A model generated the notes under the pieces. That model was not told the DNA's origin, did no database searches, and saw nothing but the letters and a program-made list of their open reading frames with translations. A stretch of DNA of 64,000 bases, taken from positions 120,157 to 184,156 of the forward strand of contig NZ_NFLE01000003.1 of the NCBI RefSeq assembly GCF_002160755.1, in the 5' to 3' direction. This document shows, piece after piece, positions 34,367 through 42,869 of the stretch. The first letter of the stretch is position 1. Every line of letters starts with the position of its first letter. Position numbers and translations under genes: made by a program. This DNA comes from Lachnoclostridium sp. An14. GTDB lineage: Bacteria > Bacillota > Clostridia > Lachnospirales > Lachnospiraceae.

Positions 34367-35746
34367 ATGAAAGAAGAACAACGGGAAAATCCATTGGGAT
34401 ATGAAAAAATTTCCACACTGTTAAAGGGATTTGCCATCCCCAGCGTCATTGCCATGCTGGTGAGCTCCCTCTACAACATTGTGGATCAGATCTTTATCGG
34501 CCAGGGCGTGGGCTATCTGGGAAACGCCGCCACCAACGTGGCGTACCCCCTCACAACCATCTGCCTGGCCATCGCGCTGCTCATCGGCATCGGGAGCGCC
34601 TCCCGCTTTTCCCTCTACTTAGGGGGCGGGATGAAGGACAAAGCGGCGAAGGTGGTGGGAAACGGTGTCTGCATGATGTTTGCCTTCGGCATTTTGTATA
34701 CGGTGCTGGTGGAGATTTTTCTTGTGCCTATGCTCACCGCGTTCGGAGCCACAGCGGATGTCATGCCCTACGCCATCAGCTACACCAGGATCACCGCGGT
34801 GGGAATGCCTCTGCTCATTGTGACCAACGCCATGAGCAACCTGGCCAGGGCCGACGGCAGCCCCAAATACTCCATGACCTGTATGCTGGTGGGAGCCATT
34901 TTAAACACCATTCTGGATCCCATTTTCATTTTCGTGTTTGATATGGGAGTGGCAGGGGCGGCCATCGCCACGGTAATCGGGCAGTTTTTTTCCTTCCTGA
35001 TGGCCCTGCGCTACATCTGGCATTTTAAAAATGTGGAGCTGGAGCGGAGCCATTTCCGGCTGAGCCTGGAGGAAAGCCTGTCCACCGCCTCCCTGGGGAT
35101 GAGCAACAGCTTAAACCAGGTGGCCATCACCCTGGTGCAGATCGTGTTAAACAATTCTTTGACCTACTACGGCGCCCAGTCGGCCTACGGCATGGAAATC
35201 CCTCTGGCGGCCTGCGGCATTGTGATGAAGACAAACGCGATCCTGCTTTCCATTATCATTGGGATCTCCCAGGGCAGCCAGCCCATCATCGGATTTAACT
35301 ATGGGGCGGCCCAGTATGACCGGGTGCGGAAAACCTATAAGCTGGCGATTCAGTGCGATCTGGTGATTTCCGCCATCGGCTTTTGCCTGTTCCAGTTTTT
35401 CCCACGGCAGATATTGTCCCTGTTCGGGAGCGGCGACGCCCTGTACTATGAATTTGCCACCCGGTTTATGCGGATTTTCCTGTTTATGATCATCGTAAAC
35501 GGGATACAGATCATTTCCTCCAACTTTTTCGCAGCCATTGGGAAACCGGTGAAGGGGCTGCTCCTGTCCATGACGAGGCAGGTGATTTTCCTCATTCCCC
35601 TGATCCTGATACTGCCGCTGTTTTTGGGGATTGAGGGAATCGTGTTTGCCGGCCCGGTGGCCGATTTCGCAGCCTTCCTGGTGACGGCCACCTTTATCGC
35701 CAGGGAAATGAAGATGATGAAAGGGCTGGAGCGGGAGACGGCGTAG
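34367..35746 (+). CDS. MATE-family multidrug efflux transporter (MepA-like)
   Basis: 459 residues, about twelve membrane segments in two MatE repeats. MLVSSLYNIVDQIFIGQGVGYLGNAA and the second-repeat GISQGSQPIIGFNYGAAQYDRV are MepA-type. Expels cationic drugs or metabolites in exchange for Na+ or H+. Co-transcribed with the MarR gene. Only 35 bases separate it from the convergent Crp-type gene; no clear terminator is seen there. Confidence 0.92.
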   Translation: MKEEQRENPLGYEKISTLLKGFAIPSVIAMLVSSLYNIVDQIFIGQGVGYLGNAATNVAYPLTTICLAIALLIGIGSASRFSLYLGGGMKDKAAKVVGNGVCMMFAFGILYTVLVEIFLVPMLTAFGATADVMPYAISYTRITAVGMPLLIVTNAMSNLARADGSPKYSMTCMLVGAILNTILDPIFIFVFDMGVAGAAIATVIGQFFSFLMALRYIWHFKNVELERSHFRLSLEESLSTASLGMSNSLNQVAITLVQIVLNNSLTYYGAQSAYGMEIPLAACGIVMKTNAILLSIIIGISQGSQPIIGFNYGAAQYDRVRKTYKLAIQCDLVISAIGFCLFQFFPRQILSLFGSGDALYYEFATRFMRIFLFMIIVNGIQIISSNFFAAIGKPVKGLLLSMTRQVIFLIPLILILPLFLGIEGIVFAGPVADFAAFLVTATFIAREMKMMKGLERETA

Positions 35747-35781
35747 CCGCGGGGCTTTCGGCCGGGAGGGCTGAAAATGGG

Positions 35782-36447
35782 TCAGAGCAGGCGGAAATCC
35801 CGCTTGTCAAAGGAGATGACCCCCTCCTCCTTCAGCCGGTACAGCTCCACTGTCATGGCGCTGCGGTCCACGGACAGGTACTCCGCCAGCTGCTGCCTGG
35901 TAAAGGGGATGGTAAAGGCGGAGGAGCGGGCCAGGCGGGCCTGGGAGGAGAAATAGGAGAGCAGCTTTTCGCGGATGGTCCGCGGGGAGGTGCTCTCTAT
36001 TTTTCTGGCCAGCCGCAGGTTGCTCTCCGCCAGCGCCGAGAGCAGGTTGCGGATGAGCCTGGCGTGAAAGGGGCAGGCGGAGGAACAGGTGGTGAGCACC
36101 CGGTTCACATCCAAAAACAGGGCGGACACAGGGGAGGCGGCCACGGCGGTGAAGGGAAAGGGCGTTTTCGCCGCGCAGGCGTAGGCCTCGCCGAAGCATT
36201 CCCCCGGCCCGATGGAGGCCATAAGGGTGCGCCGTCCCCAGTAGTCCTCCTTTACGATGTGGACGGAGCCGGAGAGCACCAGGCCGATCTGGACGATGGG
36301 ATCCCCCTCCGGGAAAATGATTTCCTCCCGCCCAAACTCCCGTTTTCTGGCAGAGAGGCAGGAGAGCATGGAGTGCAGGTCCGCCTCCCCGATGGACTGA
36401 AACAGGGGGGAGGCGGCCAGGGTTTTGTCGTGGGTGTGGGATAACAT
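35782..36447 (-). CDS. Crp/Fnr-family regulator divergent from an iron-sulfur protein
   Basis: 221 residues from the ATG at 36447 with AAAGGAGGA upstream; the frame remains open 438 bases further upstream but runs through the divergent gene and is rejected. Cyclic-nucleotide-type barrel (FPEGDPIVQIGLVLSGSVHIV) and a C-terminal winged helix (FTRQQLAEYLSVDRSAMTVELYRLKEEGVI). Similar regulators adjoin redox or nitrosative-stress genes in Clostridia. A perfect 16-base palindrome lies just upstream of its start. Cys residues are scattered, without an FNR-type N-terminal cluster. Confidence 0.85.
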   Translation of the reverse strand: MLSHTHDKTLAASPLFQSIGEADLHSMLSCLSARKREFGREEIIFPEGDPIVQIGLVLSGSVHIVKEDYWGRRTLMASIGPGECFGEAYACAAKTPFPFTAVAASPVSALFLDVNRVLTTCSSACPFHARLIRNLLSALAESNLRLARKIESTSPRTIREKLLSYFSSQARLARSSAFTIPFTRQQLAEYLSVDRSAMTVELYRLKEEGVISFDKRDFRLL

Positions 36448-36459
36448 TTTTTCCTCCTT

Positions 36460-36475
36460 TGTTGGAATTCCAACA
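36460..36475. promoter_or_regulatory. Perfect palindrome TGTTGGAATTCCAACA, candidate Crp/Fnr operator
   Basis: Sixteen bases, fully self-complementary, between the divergent regulator and iron-sulfur gene. Size and symmetry suit a Crp/Fnr dimer. Confidence 0.6.
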
Positions 36476-36543
36476 TACTTTTTGGAGGAATTATAGTATA
36501 CTTGCCCCATAAGGTCAAGGGAAAGAGATTCAGAGGAGGAAGT

Positions 36544-37344
36544 ATGATCAGAAAAATTATCACGATTGACGAGGAAAAATGCAATGGCTGCGGCCTGTGC
36601 GCCAGCGCCTGCAAAGAGGGAGCCATCGCCATGGTGGACGGGAAGGCGAAACTGATCCGGGACGACTACTGCGACGGCCTGGGCAACTGCCTGCCCGCCT
36701 GTCCCACAGGGGCCATCTCCTTCGAGGAGCGGGAGGCAGCGGCCTTTGACGAGGAGGCGGTGAAACGTCATATGGAAAACCTGGAGCGGGCAAAGGCGGA
36801 AACGGCGAAGGAGGCGTTCGCCTGCGGCTGCCCCGGAACGGCGCCCAGAATCCTGGGAGGAGGAAAAACGGCAGAGTCCGGCCATGGGGGATGTCCCGGA
36901 GCGGCCTCCAGAGCCCTTGGCGGGGCCGGTTCAGAAGATGGTTTGTCCGCTTGCCACGGACATTCCCCCAGGGCGGCAGTCAGCCAGCTGCGCCAGTGGC
37001 CAGTGCAGATCCAGCTGGCGCCCTTAGGCGCCCCCTATTTTCAGGGAGCGGACCTGCTCATCGCCGCGGACTGCACCGCCTACGCCTACGGGGATTTCCA
37101 CAACCGTTTTATCCGGGATCACGTGGTGTTGGTGGGCTGTCCCAAGCTGGATCCCGTGGACTATTCGGAAAAGCTGACGGAGCTGTTCCGCAGAAATGAG
37201 ATCCGCACCGTGACGGTGGCGCGCATGGAGGTGCCCTGCTGCGGCGGTTTGGAGCGGGCGGTAAGGACAGCCCTGGAGCGCAGCGGAAAATCCCTGCCCC
37301 TGGAGGTAGTGACCATTTCCGTGGAGGGAGACATTCTTTCTTAA
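36544..37344 (+). CDS. Iron-sulfur protein with N-terminal ferredoxin domain
   Basis: 266 residues from the ATG at 36544 (AGAGGAAG upstream). The N-terminus (about 8-60) has two four-Cys motifs, CNGCGLCASACK and CDGLGNCLPACP, the second with a Cys-x4-Cys spacing. A Gly/Cys-rich linker follows, then a C-terminal domain of about 120 residues with DCTAYAYGDFHNRF, VGCPKLDP and PCCGGLERAV. This resembles Clostridia iron-sulfur proteins found next to Crp-type regulators and, in other genomes, hydroxylamine reductase; that enzyme is not present here. Role probably in redox sensing or electron transfer; precise function unknown. Confidence 0.75.
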   Translation: MIRKIITIDEEKCNGCGLCASACKEGAIAMVDGKAKLIRDDYCDGLGNCLPACPTGAISFEEREAAAFDEEAVKRHMENLERAKAETAKEAFACGCPGTAPRILGGGKTAESGHGGCPGAASRALGGAGSEDGLSACHGHSPRAAVSQLRQWPVQIQLAPLGAPYFQGADLLIAADCTAYAYGDFHNRFIRDHVVLVGCPKLDPVDYSEKLTELFRRNEIRTVTVARMEVPCCGGLERAVRTALERSGKSLPLEVVTISVEGDILS

Positions 37345-37364
37345 GAAACAGTGGAGAGATCGGT

Positions 37365-37856
37365 ATGGAGAGAACGAAACCATTGGAACGGCTCCTGGGA
37401 GCGGCAGTGGGGCTGGCGCGCACCGCGGACCGGATCCCGGCGGACGGGGAGACCATGGGGCTGATCCGTGAGGCCCTGGTGATGATGTTCGCGCCGGAGA
37501 GTTCCGGGGAGAATGGGCGTTTGGAGGGGGCGGAAGATCCGGTTTCCGCCCTGGAGGCCCGCATTCACGAGAAAAAGGCGCGGCTGCTGCCGGACTGCAC
37601 CGTCTGCAAAAACCCCTGCGGCCGGTTCTTTGACTATGAGGCGGGAGAGCTCTGGACGGGCCCTCTGGAGATCCGGGACGGGAAAATAGGGATTCTGGAA
37701 CGGTTAAAATGCCTCACGGACCGGGGAGAGATCGGGGAAAACAGGGACCTGGTGTGCCGGGCCCTCTTTGCCCTGGGAGAGGATTGCAGCGGGGAATGGC
37801 TGCAAATGATTGCGGAGGAGCTGGAAAATGTGATATACTGTCCGGGTAGGCAGTGA
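37365..37856 (+). CDS. Cys-containing hypothetical protein in the iron-sulfur operon
   Basis: 163 residues, 20 bases after the iron-sulfur gene and so probably co-transcribed. The only strong motif is CTVCKNPCGRFFDYEAGELW near residue 80, a C-x2-C-x3-C group that could bind iron or zinc. The rest is helical and charged, with an N-terminal Ala/Arg-rich helix. No family recognised. Its position suggests a partner of the iron-sulfur protein. Confidence 0.7.
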   Translation: MERTKPLERLLGAAVGLARTADRIPADGETMGLIREALVMMFAPESSGENGRLEGAEDPVSALEARIHEKKARLLPDCTVCKNPCGRFFDYEAGELWTGPLEIRDGKIGILERLKCLTDRGEIGENRDLVCRALFALGEDCSGEWLQMIAEELENVIYCPGRQ

Positions 37857-37907
37857 GGAACGGGACTCCTGTCTTCAAAAGTTTACCCAAGGAGAGGACA
37901 GAGAAAG

Positions 37908-38222
37908 ATGGATATGTTATTCTTACTCAGCGGAGTGGCCTGCGCTGTTGAGACGGTAATGCTGTTTATGAACAAGGATTTCCTGATTTTTATGGGAAAT
38001 AAAAATGGAACGGGGCTGCGGGAGGAGGAATTTGACCTTCCCAGGCTTTACCGGGCGGAGCGGTGGCTGTTTCTCATCGACGCCGTCACCTGCATTGTGC
38101 TGGGGCTGAACCTGGGGAATATGCTGGCAGAGTGGATCTGCATTGCCCTGTGCCTGGTCACCCTGGTCATTCATTTCAACAATTTCCGCAGTGATCTGTA
38201 TAAAAAGAGAAAAAGAAGATAG
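37908..38222 (+). CDS. Small membrane protein, unknown function
   Basis: 104 residues with AAGGAGAGG upstream. Three likely membrane helices: residues 1-22, about 50-70 (LFLIDAVTCIVLGLNLGNML), about 70-90. Basic C-terminus KKRKRR. A strong terminator follows, so it ends the iron-sulfur operon or is monocistronic. Confidence 0.65.
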   Translation: MDMLFLLSGVACAVETVMLFMNKDFLIFMGNKNGTGLREEEFDLPRLYRAERWLFLIDAVTCIVLGLNLGNMLAEWICIALCLVTLVIHFNNFRSDLYKKRKRR

Positions 38223-38237
38223 AGGGAGACCTCTGAT

Positions 38238-38298
38238 GCCGCCAGGGATGGCTGGAGTTTGCTGAGAAAGCAGCTTCGGCCGTCCCTGGCGGCTTTTT
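38238..38298 (+). terminator. Terminator after the small membrane protein gene
   Basis: GCCGCCAGGGA (38238-38248) pairs perfectly with TCCCTGGCGGC (38283-38293), followed by TTTTT. Confidence 0.85.
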
Positions 38299-38300
38299 AT

Positions 38301-38391
38301 TGTGAAAGCCCCGGATGGCGGCGATATAGATGGGCGTGCTCACGCGCACAGATATATCGGATTTGTGTAGTGGGAAAAAGGCTATCCCATC
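38301..38391 (+). repeat. Dispersed repeat family A, short copy
   Basis: Begins TGTGAAAGCC directly after a terminator, like the copy at 33554. Shares CCCGGATGGC, an imperfect version of the long hairpin (38322-38360) and the 3' part TTTGTGT...GGGAAAA...TCCCAT, but lacks the middle about 130 bases. The 296-base gap 38223-38518 holds this, the terminator and the marR control region. Confidence 0.6.
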
Positions 38392-38467
38392 CCCGCCCCT
38401 AAAATTTCCATAAACACAATCTTTAGACTTATTTTATGGTTTGAACATAAAAAAGACACAAATCAGG

Positions 38468-38473
38468 TATAAT
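38468..38473 (+). promoter_or_regulatory. TATAAT -10 box of the marR-ftsH operon
   Basis: Perfect TATAAT; the nearest -35-like hexamer TTGAAC (38441-38446) is 21 bases away, too far for a good promoter, so activity may need another -35 or an activator. Confidence 0.4.
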
Positions 38474-38480
38474 ATAGAAA

Positions 38481-38497
38481 ATACTTAATTTAAGTAT
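38481..38497. promoter_or_regulatory. Perfect palindrome ATACTTAA-T-TTAAGTAT, candidate MarR operator
   Basis: Eight-base arms, starting eight bases after the TATAAT box and 22 bases before the marR start: a classic self-repression site. Confidence 0.6.
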
Positions 38498-38518
38498 AAT
38501 TTACAGAGGAGGGATCCG

Positions 38519-38962
38519 ATGAACGCGGGAGAGTTTCGCAATGAGCTCCTGGCGGCGTCCATGGCGATCAAGGACGCCCTGGACGGGTATTTTGTCCCGG
38601 CCTGCCGCCGGTATGGACTGACCATACAGCAGTTTCACGTGCTGGCGGTGTTAGAGGGGGACGGCCCCCAGAGCGTGGGGGAATTAAGCGGCAGAGTGGG
38701 GGTGCTCCGCGGAAATATCACCGCAGTCTGCAAAAAGCTGGAGCAGAGAGAGCTCATCGTCCGCAGCCGCAGCCCGGAGGACGAGCGCGTGGTGGTGGTG
38801 ACTATCAGCGGTCGGGGCCGGGAGGTATTAAACGGACTGACCGGGGAGCTGGAGAGCTGCTGCGGGGAGGCCTTCCGGCAGCAGCCGCCGGAGGACATGG
38901 AAGACATTTTAAAAGGATTAAAAAAGCTTTGCGCGTTAGTGCAGAAACTGAGAAAGGAATAG
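38519..38962 (+). CDS. MarR-family regulator upstream of an FtsH-like protease
   Basis: 147 residues, GAGGAGGG before the ATG. Winged-helix core: QQFHVLAVLEGDGPQSVGELSGRVGVLRGNITAVCKKLEQRELI, then EDERVVVVTISGRG. The next gene begins three bases after its stop. A perfect 17-base palindrome between promoter and start suggests autoregulation, and hence regulated expression of the protease. Confidence 0.9.
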   Translation: MNAGEFRNELLAASMAIKDALDGYFVPACRRYGLTIQQFHVLAVLEGDGPQSVGELSGRVGVLRGNITAVCKKLEQRELIVRSRSPEDERVVVVTISGRGREVLNGLTGELESCCGEAFRQQPPEDMEDILKGLKKLCALVQKLRKE

Positions 38963-38965
38963 GAT

Positions 38966-40810
38966 ATGCAAGAGGTAAAAACACCAAAAAAACCATTGAT
39001 TTTTTATTACCTGATTGTGATGGCGGTGCTGCTGCTGTTCAATCTTCTGGTGACGCCGTCTCTGTTTTCCGCCCAGGTCCAGGAAGTGGACTACGGCGTG
39101 TTTCTCCAGATGGCGGAGGACGGGGATCTGGACGAGGTCCAGGTGACGGACGGAGAGATCATTTTCAGCGACAACGGCACGCCCCAGCGGTTTTACAAGA
39201 CGGGGCGGATGGACGACGGCTTTTTAGTGGACCGCCTGTATAACGCCGGGATCCGCAATTTCGGCGAACCCATCGTAAAGGAGATGTCCCCTCTGCTGCA
39301 GACTCTGCTCAGCTGGGTGCTGCCGGTGGTGTTCTTTGTGGTGATGGGGCAGCTTTTGTCCCGCTGGATGATGAAAAAAATGGGGCCGGGGGGCATGGGA
39401 AACGCCATGACCTTCGGAAAGAGCAACGCCAAGGTTTACGTCCAGTCCACAGAGGGGATCCGGTTCTCCGACGTGGCCGGTGAGGACGAGGCCAAGGAGC
39501 TGTTAAAGGAAATCGTGGACTACCTCCACAACCCCGGCCGCTACGCGGAAATCGGCGCCTCCATCCCCAAGGGCGCCCTGCTTGTAGGCCCTCCTGGAAC
39601 GGGAAAAACCCTTCTGGCAAAGGCGGTGGCCGGCGAGGCCAACGTGCCCTTTTTCTCCATCTCCGGTTCAGAATTTGTGGAAATGTTTGTGGGCATGGGC
39701 GCCGCCAAGGTGCGGGATCTGTTTAAGCAGGCCAACGAGAAGGCCCCCTGTATCGTGTTTATCGACGAGATCGACACCATCGGCAAAAAGAGGGATACGG
39801 GCGTCATGGGCGGAAACGATGAGAGAGAGCAGACCTTGAACCAGCTTCTCACGGAGATGGACGGTTTCGACGCCAAAAAGGGAGTGATTATCCTGGCGGC
39901 GACCAACCGGCCGGACTCCCTGGATCCGGCCCTTCTGCGCCCCGGCCGTTTTGACCGGAGGATCCCGGTGGAGCTGCCGGACCTTCAGGGGCGGGAAGAT
40001 ATTCTGAAGGTGCACGGGAAAAAGGTGAAACTTTCCGATGACGTGGATTTCGCGGCCATCGCCAGGGCCGCCGCCGGAGCCTCCGGCGCGGAGTTGGCCA
40101 ACATGGTGAACGAGGCAGCCCTTCACGCGGTGCGAAACGGCCGCAAGGTGGTGACCCAGGCCGATCTGGAGGAGAGCGTGGAGGTGGTCATCGCCGGCTA
40201 TCAGAAGAAGAACAAGATCATGTCCGACCACGAAAAGATGGTGGTTTCTTACCATGAGATCGGACACGCCCTGGTGGCGGCCCTGCAGACCCATTCGGCC
40301 CCGGTGACGAAAATCACCATCATTCCCAGAACCTCCGGCGCCCTGGGCTACACCATGCAGGTGGAACAGGACGAGCACAACCTGATGACGAAGGAGGAGC
40401 TGGAAAACAAGATCGCCACCTATACCGGCGGCCGCGTGGCGGAGGATCTGATCTTCCACTCCATCACCACAGGAGCGTCCAACGATATTGAGCAGGCCAC
40501 AAAGCTGGCGCGGGCCATGATCACAAGGTTTGGCATGAGCGACTTTGGCATGGTGGCTCTCGAGACCGTGGGAAATCAGTACCTGGGCGGGGATTCGTCC
40601 CTGGCCTGTTCCCCGGAGACGGCCACGGAGATTGACCGGAAGGTGATCGAGGTGGTGAGAGCCCAGTATCAGAAGGCGGAGGAACTGTTGAGGGCCCATA
40701 TGAGGGAGTTAAATTCCCTGGCCCAATACCTGTACGCCCATGAGACCATCACGGGAGAGGAATTTATGGACATTCTCCAGGACAGCCTGGATCAGAAAAC
40801 GGCGGAGTGA
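38966..40810 (+). CDS. ftsH: FtsH-like membrane AAA+ zinc protease
   Basis: 614 residues. Membrane helices at about 12-32 and 112-132 enclose an extracytoplasmic domain. The AAA domain has Walker A GPPGTGKT (208-215), Walker B CIVFIDEIDTIG and the second region of homology ATNRPDSLDPALLRPGRFDR. The M41 protease domain has HEIGH (His430-Glu431, His434). An ATP-driven membrane protein quality-control enzyme. Pairing with a MarR repressor suggests an inducible, accessory FtsH rather than the housekeeping copy (inference). Slightly short at the C-terminus compared with usual FtsH. Confidence 0.92.
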   Translation: MQEVKTPKKPLIFYYLIVMAVLLLFNLLVTPSLFSAQVQEVDYGVFLQMAEDGDLDEVQVTDGEIIFSDNGTPQRFYKTGRMDDGFLVDRLYNAGIRNFGEPIVKEMSPLLQTLLSWVLPVVFFVVMGQLLSRWMMKKMGPGGMGNAMTFGKSNAKVYVQSTEGIRFSDVAGEDEAKELLKEIVDYLHNPGRYAEIGASIPKGALLVGPPGTGKTLLAKAVAGEANVPFFSISGSEFVEMFVGMGAAKVRDLFKQANEKAPCIVFIDEIDTIGKKRDTGVMGGNDEREQTLNQLLTEMDGFDAKKGVIILAATNRPDSLDPALLRPGRFDRRIPVELPDLQGREDILKVHGKKVKLSDDVDFAAIARAAAGASGAELANMVNEAALHAVRNGRKVVTQADLEESVEVVIAGYQKKNKIMSDHEKMVVSYHEIGHALVAALQTHSAPVTKITIIPRTSGALGYTMQVEQDEHNLMTKEELENKIATYTGGRVAEDLIFHSITTGASNDIEQATKLARAMITRFGMSDFGMVALETVGNQYLGGDSSLACSPETATEIDRKVIEVVRAQYQKAEELLRAHMRELNSLAQYLYAHETITGEEFMDILQDSLDQKTAE

Positions 40811-40852
40811 CAGGCCGGAAAAACGAACAGGAACCAATAGAGGAACGGACAG

Positions 40853-40880
40853 AAAGCAGGCGGATTCACGCCTGCTTTTT
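40853..40880 (+). terminator. Terminator of the marR-ftsH operon
   Basis: AAAGCAGGCG, loop GATTCA, CGCCTGCTTT then more T. Confidence 0.9.
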
Positions 40881-41053
40881 GCTGTGCCCGCAGGGCGGAG
40901 ACGGCGGCGGGAAAGGGAAGAAACCGACTGTAGAGGAGGCAGAAATTTCCTTTTTCCGGGAATGGGTTCCGTAAAGAAAAGGGAGGAACGGGGGCGGAAG
41001 GAGGGGCGGGGAAAAATGTTAAGAAAGTTGACATATTTTTAGAGGGAAATCTG

Positions 41054-41062
41054 TGATATACT
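41054..41062 (+). promoter_or_regulatory. Extended -10 promoter TGATATACT for the carboxypeptidase gene
   Basis: TG-A-TATACT at 41054-41062. A perfect TTGACA at 41028-41033 is 23 bases upstream, too far to be its usual -35. The region 40811-41131 otherwise holds only the ftsH terminator and a purine-rich stretch. Confidence 0.4.
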
Positions 41063-41131
41063 GTCTCTATGGCGCCGGGCGCTCTGCCCGGATTCTGATA
41101 AACATTACGAAAATCACAGGAGATTATACAT

Positions 41132-42640
41132 ATGAAACGACGCAGTTCTATTTTGATCATGGCACTCTGCGCCAGTCTGGCGCTTTCCCAGGCATCCTAC
41201 GCCGCCATCACGGCGCCGCCCGTGCCCACGGGGAACGTATCCTCAGGCACCGGCTCCTCCGCGCCCTCATCCTCCCAGACTCCGGGAAATACGGGAGGGT
41301 CATCTTCCACCCAGACTCCGGGAACCGGTGCGGACATCACCACGCAGGGACCTGGCGGATCGCCCCAGACAGGAAATACCACCCCGTCCGGTACGTCCAC
41401 CCCGGGAGGTAGCGGCCAGTCCGGAACCCCAAATACCCCTTCTTCCGGCACCCAGAACGTGGGCCCGGGATCGGTGCTGGGAAATGGCGGCGGAGCCACC
41501 ACGGCCGGAACGGGAGCCGGAGCTCAGGTTTCCACCGTGAAAGCCCCGGAGATCCAGGCGGAGGGCGCGGCCCTCATTGACGCCGGCACGGGAAAGCTTC
41601 TGTACGGAAAAAATGAGAACGCCCAGTTTTACCCGGCCAGCATCACCAAGCTGATGACGGCCCTGCTGGTGGCGGAAAACTGCGATTTAAACGAGGTCGT
41701 CACCTTCTCAAAGACGGCCACCACCAATCTGGAGTCCGGCGCGGTGACCATCAATCTGGTAGAGGGAGACAAGCTGACGGTACAGGACTGCTTATACGCC
41801 CTGCTCTTAAAGTCTGCCAACGAGGTGGCCAACGGCCTGGCGGAGCATATGGATGGGAGCGTGAGCGCCTTCGCGGCTCGGATGAACGCCAGGGCCAAGG
41901 AGTTAGGATGCCAAAACACCAATTTTGAAAATCCCAACGGTCTGAACAACGCGGACCATAAAACCACGCCCTACGACATGGCTCTGATCGCCAGGGCGGC
42001 GTTTAGCAACCCCACTGTTCAGAAGGTGGCCTCCACCTTAAGCTATAAAATTGCCCCCACGTCGAAAAATCCGTCGGGCAAGACGGTGACCATGGGGCAC
42101 AAGATGTTTTACTCCACCGATTCCCGGTATTATCCCGGCATCATCGGCGGAAAGACGGGCTACACCTCCAAGGCAGGCAATACCCTGGTGACTGCCGCGG
42201 AGAAAAACGGCGTGCGCCTGATCGCGGTGATTATGAAAAGTTCTTCCACCCACTACGAGGACACGAAGGCCCTTTTGGATTACGGATTTGAATATTACAG
42301 CGCCCTGACCGGCGGCGCCTCCGTCTCCGGAAACCGCTGGGAACAGAGCGGGGAGAAGTGGTACTTTGTAAAGGCGGACGGCCGGAGAGCGGCGGGAGAG
42401 TGGATGACCATCGACGGCCAGGAATACTGGTTTGAGAGCGACGGGACCATGGCTACCGGCTGGCGGCAGGCTGCCAACGGAGAGTGGTACTATTTCCGCA
42501 CCACCGGCGCCATGGCCAAGGACTACTGGGCCAAGAGCGGGGACAACTGGTACTACATGGGCTCCGACGGCGCCATGGTGAAGAACGCCTATACGCCGGA
42601 CGGCTACTACGTGGACGCCAGCGGCGTGTGGGTCCAGTAG
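41132..42640 (+). CDS. dacA: D-alanyl-D-alanine carboxypeptidase (S11) with cell-wall-binding repeats
   Basis: 502 residues. Signal peptide (1-27), then a Ser/Thr/Gly/Pro-rich linker to about residue 135. The S11 peptidase domain has SITK (Ser170, Lys173), SAN (228-230) and KTG (341-343), the three penicillin-binding motifs. The C-terminal about 100 residues form four to five Trp/Tyr-Gly repeats (WYFVKADG, YWFESDGT, WYYFRTTG, WYYMGSDG), typical choline/cell-wall-binding repeats. Trims the terminal D-Ala of peptidoglycan stem peptides on the cell surface. Ends at a GC-rich hairpin. Confidence 0.92.
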   Translation: MKRRSSILIMALCASLALSQASYAAITAPPVPTGNVSSGTGSSAPSSSQTPGNTGGSSSTQTPGTGADITTQGPGGSPQTGNTTPSGTSTPGGSGQSGTPNTPSSGTQNVGPGSVLGNGGGATTAGTGAGAQVSTVKAPEIQAEGAALIDAGTGKLLYGKNENAQFYPASITKLMTALLVAENCDLNEVVTFSKTATTNLESGAVTINLVEGDKLTVQDCLYALLLKSANEVANGLAEHMDGSVSAFAARMNARAKELGCQNTNFENPNGLNNADHKTTPYDMALIARAAFSNPTVQKVASTLSYKIAPTSKNPSGKTVTMGHKMFYSTDSRYYPGIIGGKTGYTSKAGNTLVTAAEKNGVRLIAVIMKSSSTHYEDTKALLDYGFEYYSALTGGASVSGNRWEQSGEKWYFVKADGRRAAGEWMTIDGQEYWFESDGTMATGWRQAANGEWYYFRTTGAMAKDYWAKSGDNWYYMGSDGAMVKNAYTPDGYYVDASGVWVQ

Positions 42641-42675
42641 CCCATTTTCATCCGATATCCACAGGAAAAGGAGTC

Positions 42676-42710
42676 ACCGGGGCGGCAGCTGTCTGCTGGC
42701 CCCGGTCTTT
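42676..42710 (+). terminator. Terminator after the carboxypeptidase gene
   Basis: ACCGGGGC pairs with GCCCCGGT, followed by CTTTGTGTTT. The stretch after it, about 42780-42850, is A-rich and without a gene. Confidence 0.65.
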
Positions 42711-42869
42711 GTGTTTGTGGGGAAACGGCGGCGGAGGGCGGGGAAATGCCTGTTTCTGCCGCTGAGCGGCGCTGAATCCCAATAAAAGCACAAAAAACGA
42801 AGAAAATAGCAACCACATCAAATAATAACAAAAAATACCAAAAAATAACAGAAAGAGACATACGGAAGA

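Noticed and set aside
36448..36885. N-terminal extension of the Crp/Fnr regulator to 367 residues
   Set aside because: It would run across the divergent iron-sulfur gene; the ATG at 36447 has AAAGGAGGA.
39668..40699. Minus-strand frame of 343 codons
   Set aside because: Antisense to the FtsH-like protease, low-complexity His/Gly/Leu composition, no ribosome site.
41028..41062. TTGACA plus TATACT as one standard promoter
   Set aside because: The spacer is 23 bases; an extended -10 promoter is more likely.
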